Assembly: GCA_002329495.1 (NCBI GenBank)
Contig: DCTH01000146.1
Coordinates: forward strand, 3,190 to 11,323
Source: Syntrophothermus sp. UBA1445
GTDB taxonomy: Bacteria; Bacillota; Syntrophomonadia; Syntrophomonadales; DTU052
Reading direction: 5' to 3'
Length of the DNA: 8,134 nt
Part shown: positions 5,079 to 8,134 of the stretch, piece after piece
Position numbering within the stretch: the stretch's first letter is position 1
How the letters are laid out: the number at the start of each line of letters is the position of its first letter
Translations under genes and position numbers: made by a program
The notes under the pieces: model-generated
What the model was told of the DNA's origin: nothing
Database searches by the model: none
What the model saw: the letters and a program-made list of their open reading frames with translations, nothing else

Positions 5079-5732
5079 ATGCGCAGGACAAAAGCTTTTA
5101 TTGTGACGGTAGCGTTGCTGGTAACCCTCATGGGAACGGCAGTATCTGCCAGCCAGCCATCAAGCCTCTCAGATGTGGAGAATCACTGGGCCCGGCAACA
5201 GATCATGACGGCCGTGGAAAAGGGGATCATGAATGGCGTCGGGAATGGAATGTTTCTGCCCAACCGGTCATTGACCCGGGCGGAATTGGCCGTAGTGTTG
5301 CAGAAGATGTTTGACCTTGATTATGGGGATGTTGACTTCATAAAAGCACCTGTAATCACAGATTACTATGACGATGTGCCCGACGGCGCCTGGTATACTA
5401 ATGCAGTGATAATGATGGCCATCAATCAGGTTCTGCCCGCTGAGTCCCGGGAGTTTAAGCCCCAGCAGCCGGTAACCCGCCTGGAGATCGCCCAGGCTAT
5501 TACCAGATGTTTCGCGGTGAAAAAGATACCGGTGATAACTATTTTGATGATGCCCATCTACGAGGACACCAAAGATCTGGCAGAAAGTCAGGATATAGCG
5601 TTCGTCACCAACACCGGTATCATGAAAGGCTACAATAACTATTTCCGACCTCATGACCCGCTGACCCGGGCGGAAGCAGCCTGCGTTTTTGTAAACACTG
5701 CCAACGTTATTGAACAATATCGAACCGAGTAG
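5079..5732 (+). CDS. Secreted three-repeat S-layer homology (SLH) protein
   Basis: A 217-residue exported protein. A signal peptide spans residues 1-24 (positive MRRTK start, hydrophobic core 7-19, likely cleavage after AVSA). The mature part is three SLH repeats: about 30-80 with TRAE at 66-69, about 94-145 with TRLE at 133-136, and about 160-212 with TRAE at 196-199. SLH triplets bind pyruvylated secondary cell wall polymers and hold proteins on the outside of Gram-positive cells. Here there is nothing beyond the anchor, so the protein may cap or coat the wall, compete for SLH sites, or be a building unit itself. The second repeat carries the variant TRLE, and the linker before the third (PVITILMMPI) is hydrophobic. 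The ribosome binding site is weak (AAGGA 13 bases before the ATG), suggesting modest translation or a co-transcribed arrangement with the small wHTH gene. A strong terminator follows. Confidence 0.9.
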   Translation: MRRTKAFIVTVALLVTLMGTAVSASQPSSLSDVENHWARQQIMTAVEKGIMNGVGNGMFLPNRSLTRAELAVVLQKMFDLDYGDVDFIKAPVITDYYDDVPDGAWYTNAVIMMAINQVLPAESREFKPQQPVTRLEIAQAITRCFAVKKIPVITILMMPIYEDTKDLAESQDIAFVTNTGIMKGYNNYFRPHDPLTRAEAACVFVNTANVIEQYRTE

Positions 5733-5768
5733 GAAAACGGTACACCAGGCTTTTCTTAAGATCTACTT

Positions 5769-5795
5769 AAGGGACCGCAACGTCGGTCCTTTTTT
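5769..5795 (+). terminator. Rho-independent terminator of the SLH gene
   Basis: Arms GGACCG (5772-5777) and CGGTCC (5784-5789) with a 6-base loop; the stem extends by one G-U and two A-T pairs, and six Ts (5790-5795) follow. Just before it, CTTAAG occurs twice (5755-5760 and 5766-5771) with an 11-base period. Confidence 0.9.
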
Positions 5796-5880
5796 CATGA
5801 CCTTTTTTATAACAACTGTAGGATAAGACTGTTCAGCCTGGATTTACTGAGAAAATTGCAGCCCTGAATTGGGCCTTTAG

Positions 5881-5936
5881 AAATTAAAAAAATTTTTGGA
5901 AGCCGTTGACTCTCCTGTAGGGGTAGGATTTAGTAT
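5881..5936 (+). promoter_or_regulatory. MerR-type promoter with 19-bp spacer and A/T tract upstream
   Basis: TTGACT (5906-5911) and TAGTAT (5931-5936) are exactly 19 bases apart. This over-long spacer is the hallmark of promoters activated by MerR proteins, which twist the DNA to bring the two boxes into register. The spacer starts CTCCTGTAGGGG, an imperfect dyad like those of BmrR-type operators. An A/T-only tract at 5881-5897 just upstream looks like an UP element for RNA polymerase alpha. Transcription would start near 5943. A TATAAT at 5942-5947 lacks a partner -35 box at normal distance. Confidence 0.7.
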
Positions 5937-5956
5937 GTGATTATAATCGAATGCGC

Positions 5957-5962
5957 AGGAGA
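5957..5962 (+). promoter_or_regulatory. Ribosome binding site that fixes the MerR start
   Basis: AGGAGA ends 9 bases before the ATG at 5972. It lies inside a longer frame starting at 5951, which has no site of its own and would begin only about 8 bases after the predicted transcript start. Confidence 0.7.
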
Positions 5963-5971
5963 TTATATTTC

Positions 5972-6796
5972 ATGTTCCGAATTGGTGTGTTTTCAAAAAT
6001 GAATAAGGTTACTATCAAAACCTTAAGGTATTATGACGAACTGGGACTCCTCAGTCCGTGCCATGTGGATGGGGCCACGGGATACCGATACTACGCGGCC
6101 AGTCAGATGCCGCGACTTCATCGCATACTGGCCTTGAAGCAGATCGGGTTCTCGCTTGGTGAGATCATCGATGCCCTGGAGCAGGATTTCTCTACCGACA
6201 AGATGATTGACTATCTGGAAAGCAAACAGCAATGCATATCCAAAACTATTGAATCCGAACGAAAGAAGCTGAAGCAGGTAGAGAACTACCTGAAAGTATT
6301 GAGACAGGAGGCTGATTATATGAGTTATGATGTCATACTGAAGGAACTTCCAGCAGTGATCGTGGCTTCAATGAGAAGGGTGATTCCGAATTACGACGCA
6401 TTCAACGAGATATACCCTGAAATGGGAGCGATCATGCAGAAGGATAATGTTCGGTGTACAGTCCCCGGGTACTGTTTTACCCTGTATCACGATGGCGAAT
6501 ATAAAGAGAAAGATATCGACGTGGAGATCTGCGAGGCGGTTGTGGCTCCAGCCCCGGATTCGGAGAAGGTCAAATATAAAAGGATAGAGGGGGTACCGGT
6601 GGCAGCCTGCATCATCCACAAGGGTCCCTACAATACCATCGGCATGTCCTACAGTGCGGTTAACCGGTGGATTGAGGAAAACGGTTACGAGATAGCGGGG
6701 CAACCGCGAGAGTCATACCTTGATGGGATATGGAACAAAGAGAATCCGGAGGAGTGGCTGACCGAAATCCAGGTGCCGGTAAGAGCCCGGAAGTAA
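5972..6796 (+). CDS. MerR-family regulator with GyrI-like ligand-binding domain (BmrR-like)
   Basis: A 274-residue one-component transcription regulator. Residues 3-41 are the MerR winged helix-turn-helix: IGVFSKMNKVTIKTLRYYDELGLL with the TLRYYDE recognition segment, and the wing GYRYY at 37-41. Residues about 42-72 complete the DNA-binding domain (RILALKQIGFSLGEI). A long charged helix, about 77-114, is the dimerisation coiled coil. Residues about 118-272 form a GyrI-like (AraC effector-binding) domain, with HKGPY at 216-220 and LTEIQVPV at the C-terminus, where Glu265 matches the conserved acidic residue that contacts cationic ligands in BmrR. Members sense hydrophobic, often cationic, drugs and then activate efflux genes. 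No efflux gene adjoins it; the promoter just upstream has MerR-type spacing, so it probably regulates itself and targets elsewhere. The start is the ATG at 5972, which also begins the canonical N-terminus. Monocistronic, ending before a strong hairpin. Confidence 0.93.
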   Translation: MFRIGVFSKMNKVTIKTLRYYDELGLLSPCHVDGATGYRYYAASQMPRLHRILALKQIGFSLGEIIDALEQDFSTDKMIDYLESKQQCISKTIESERKKLKQVENYLKVLRQEADYMSYDVILKELPAVIVASMRRVIPNYDAFNEIYPEMGAIMQKDNVRCTVPGYCFTLYHDGEYKEKDIDVEICEAVVAPAPDSEKVKYKRIEGVPVAACIIHKGPYNTIGMSYSAVNRWIEENGYEIAGQPRESYLDGIWNKENPEEWLTEIQVPVRARK

Positions 6797-6903
6797 TACC
6801 GGTGACGATGAAGATATTTACCGTACCTGGAATTCCTGTTTCTTATCGCTGCCATGATCTCCAGTAAATGATCCCTTTTAACTTGCGATGAATACTTAAA
6901 TGT

Positions 6904-6931
6904 AGCGGGGGTGCCTGGCAGCACCCCCGCT
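6904..6931. terminator. Strong hairpin between convergent genes, probable bidirectional terminator
   Basis: Perfect 11-bp arms AGCGGGGGTGC (6904-6914) and GCACCCCCGCT (6921-6931) with a 6-base loop, placed between the stop codons of the MerR and CoA-transferase genes. T tracts are weak on both sides, so it may act by stem strength or protect transcript 3' ends. Confidence 0.75.
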
Positions 6932-6949
6932 CATTGCTAAGCCTTTCTA

Positions 6950-8134
6950 TTACCACATCTGAAGCCGACGGGCTTCGCTGCGCAGGTGATCTCGGAAATC
7001 GGGATGGGCGACTCTGATCAGCTCATTCACCCTCTCGCGGATGTTGCGCCCGCGCAGACATGCTACCCCGTATTCAGTAATCACATAGTCCACATCTACC
7101 CGCGAGGTGGTCACGATAGTTCCTGGCTCAAAGAATGGTACTATACGTGAAACCGTGTCCTTCTGGGTGGTGGAGGTGAAGGCCAGAATGGATTTACCCC
7201 CCGGTGAGTTGGTGGCACCATGGACGAATTCCCGGTGACCACCGGTCCCGCTGAAGAGACGGGGGCCGATCGATTCGGCACAGCACTGTCCGGTTAGATC
7301 CATCTGCAGGGCTGAATTGATGGAGACCATCTTGTGGTTTTGGGCGATGATGGACGGATCATTCAGAACGCTCGCCCGCAGAAACTCTACCGCCAGGTTG
7401 TCATCCAGAAAATCGTACAGCCTTCTGGTACCCAGGGCGATATCAGTCACAAATTTATCCTTCCACAGGCTTTTCTTACGGTTGGTTATTGCTCCGGCTT
7501 CCCATAATTCCAGGAGGGGATCGGAGAACAGTTCAGAATGAACTCCCAAATCCTTTTTCTGCTTCATGCTGTGCGCGATAGCTCCGGGTATTGTGCCGTA
7601 TCCAAATTGAATGGTAGAGCCGTCCTCTATAAGATCAGCCGCATAGCCCCCGATAACATAGTCCTTTTCAGACGGTATGACCGGCGGGTATTCTGGCAGC
7701 TCATGGTCTACCTCAATCAGGTAATCAATTTCTGAGATGTGAACATTGGTGTCTCCATGGGTACGGGGTAAACGAGGGTTAACTTCCATGATGACCAGAC
7801 CGGCTTTTTCAATGAAGTCCTTTTCGTGAACGGTACTCAGTGACAGGGAAAAGAAGCCGTGACGATCCATGGGCGAGACCGATCCGATAAAAATGTCGGG
7901 AGCTCGGTAGGCGATTCGTCTCCGGCTGAACTGGTGGAGTTGCAGCGGGACATACGATACTGTCTCCAACGGATGAGCTCTGCGGGGCGCTTCGGTATAA
8001 AACCAGCTCTCAAGGAGGAAGTGACCTTTCATTTCGGGCTTCATGAAGAAGTCGTATTGCCCCTGCAGCATAGCACTTACTACCGAGACATTTGCAACCC
8101 GGTCCTTAATTTTGTGCAGGTGGCTAAGCAGGAT
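6950..8134 (-). CDS. Acetyl-CoA hydrolase / 4-hydroxybutyrate CoA-transferase family enzyme (N-terminus cut by window edge)
   Basis: The minus-strand frame is open from the right edge to the stop at 6950-6952, giving 394 residues; family members are about 430-440, so roughly 40 N-terminal residues are missing. An internal Met at 8069-8071 is not the start. These enzymes move CoA between carboxylic acids (for example acetate with butyrate or 4-hydroxybutyrate) in the cytosol through a glutamyl-CoA intermediate. The catalytic Glu is in the GVHSELF motif (residue 201 of the visible part), close to the position of Glu238 in the Clostridium aminobutyricum enzyme once the missing residues are counted. 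Further family signatures are SPMDRHGFFS, GTRRLYDFLDDN, GGHREFVHGA followed by GGKSILAFTST (CoA-binding domain), and ITEYGVACLRG. The exact acid pair cannot be told from sequence alone. No promoter or partner is visible inside the window. Confidence 0.93.
   Translation of the reverse strand: MLLSHLHKIKDRVANVSVVSAMLQGQYDFFMKPEMKGHFLLESWFYTEAPRRAHPLETVSYVPLQLHQFSRRRIAYRAPDIFIGSVSPMDRHGFFSLSLSTVHEKDFIEKAGLVIMEVNPRLPRTHGDTNVHISEIDYLIEVDHELPEYPPVIPSEKDYVIGGYAADLIEDGSTIQFGYGTIPGAIAHSMKQKKDLGVHSELFSDPLLELWEAGAITNRKKSLWKDKFVTDIALGTRRLYDFLDDNLAVEFLRASVLNDPSIIAQNHKMVSINSALQMDLTGQCCAESIGPRLFSGTGGHREFVHGATNSPGGKSILAFTSTTQKDTVSRIVPFFEPGTIVTTSRVDVDYVITEYGVACLRGRNIRERVNELIRVAHPDFRDHLRSEARRLQMW

Noticed and set aside
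5861..5874. GCCC/GGGC hairpin before the MerR promoter
   Set aside because: Only a 4-bp stem without a T tract; the strong terminator at 5769-5795 already accounts for transcript ending.
5079..5960. Shared ATGCGCAGGA at the SLH start (5079-5088) and just before the MerR start (5951-5960)
   Set aside because: The match stops after 10 bases and is not extended on either side; it is best explained by a start codon and a Shine-Dalgarno-like sequence occurring by chance.

Overview
The window looks like a chromosomal stretch of a Gram-positive, probably anaerobic, member of the Clostridia. The evidence is an S-layer homology (SLH) protein, strong AGGAGG-type ribosome binding sites, sigma-A-like promoters, a CoA-transferase of the kind used in fermentative acyl-CoA metabolism, a compact-cysteine flavoprotein, and a gene pair that resembles the clostridial families I know as DUF6323 and DUF6179. 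Base composition is moderate. I see no transposase, integrase, tRNA, rRNA or CRISPR array, so nothing points to a mobile island.

Layout, left to right. (1) Positions 1-266 (-): the N-terminal part of an unrecognised membrane protein that runs off the left edge. (2) 267-566: non-coding, with repeated TATACCT boxes and a possible terminator for the next gene. (3) 567-1310 (-): a flavodoxin-fold oxidoreductase with a CX2CX2CX7C cluster, its own promoter, and a palindrome over the -35 box. (4) 1625-1966 (+): a short ORF that looks like the C-terminal end of an SGNH-hydrolase-type protein, probably a remnant. (5) 2015-3904 (-): a tightly coupled two-gene operon (DUF6323-like then DUF6179-like) driven by a promoter matching TTGACA-17-TATAAT exactly. 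(6) 4133-4555 (+): a hotdog-fold acyl-CoA thioesterase-like protein with an altered active-site loop, transcribed divergently from the operon. (7) 4764-4940 (+): a 58-residue winged-helix protein with its own promoter. (8) 5079-5732 (+): a secreted protein made of three SLH repeats, followed by a strong terminator. (9) 5972-6796 (+): a MerR-type regulator with a GyrI-like ligand-binding domain, behind a promoter with the 19-bp spacer typical of MerR targets. (10) 6950-8134 (-): an acetyl-CoA hydrolase / 4-hydroxybutyrate CoA-transferase family enzyme, cut at its N-terminus by the right edge and separated from the MerR gene by an 11-bp GC-rich hairpin.

The genes mostly form short, independent transcription units with frequent strand switches, so this is not one pathway cluster. 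The two metabolic genes (thioesterase-like and CoA-transferase) both act on acyl-CoA thioesters but are far apart and on opposite strands. The least understood unit, and the best candidate for an undescribed system, is the DUF6323/DUF6179-like operon: two mainly helical, apparently cytosolic proteins with no recognisable catalytic motif, encoded three bases apart.
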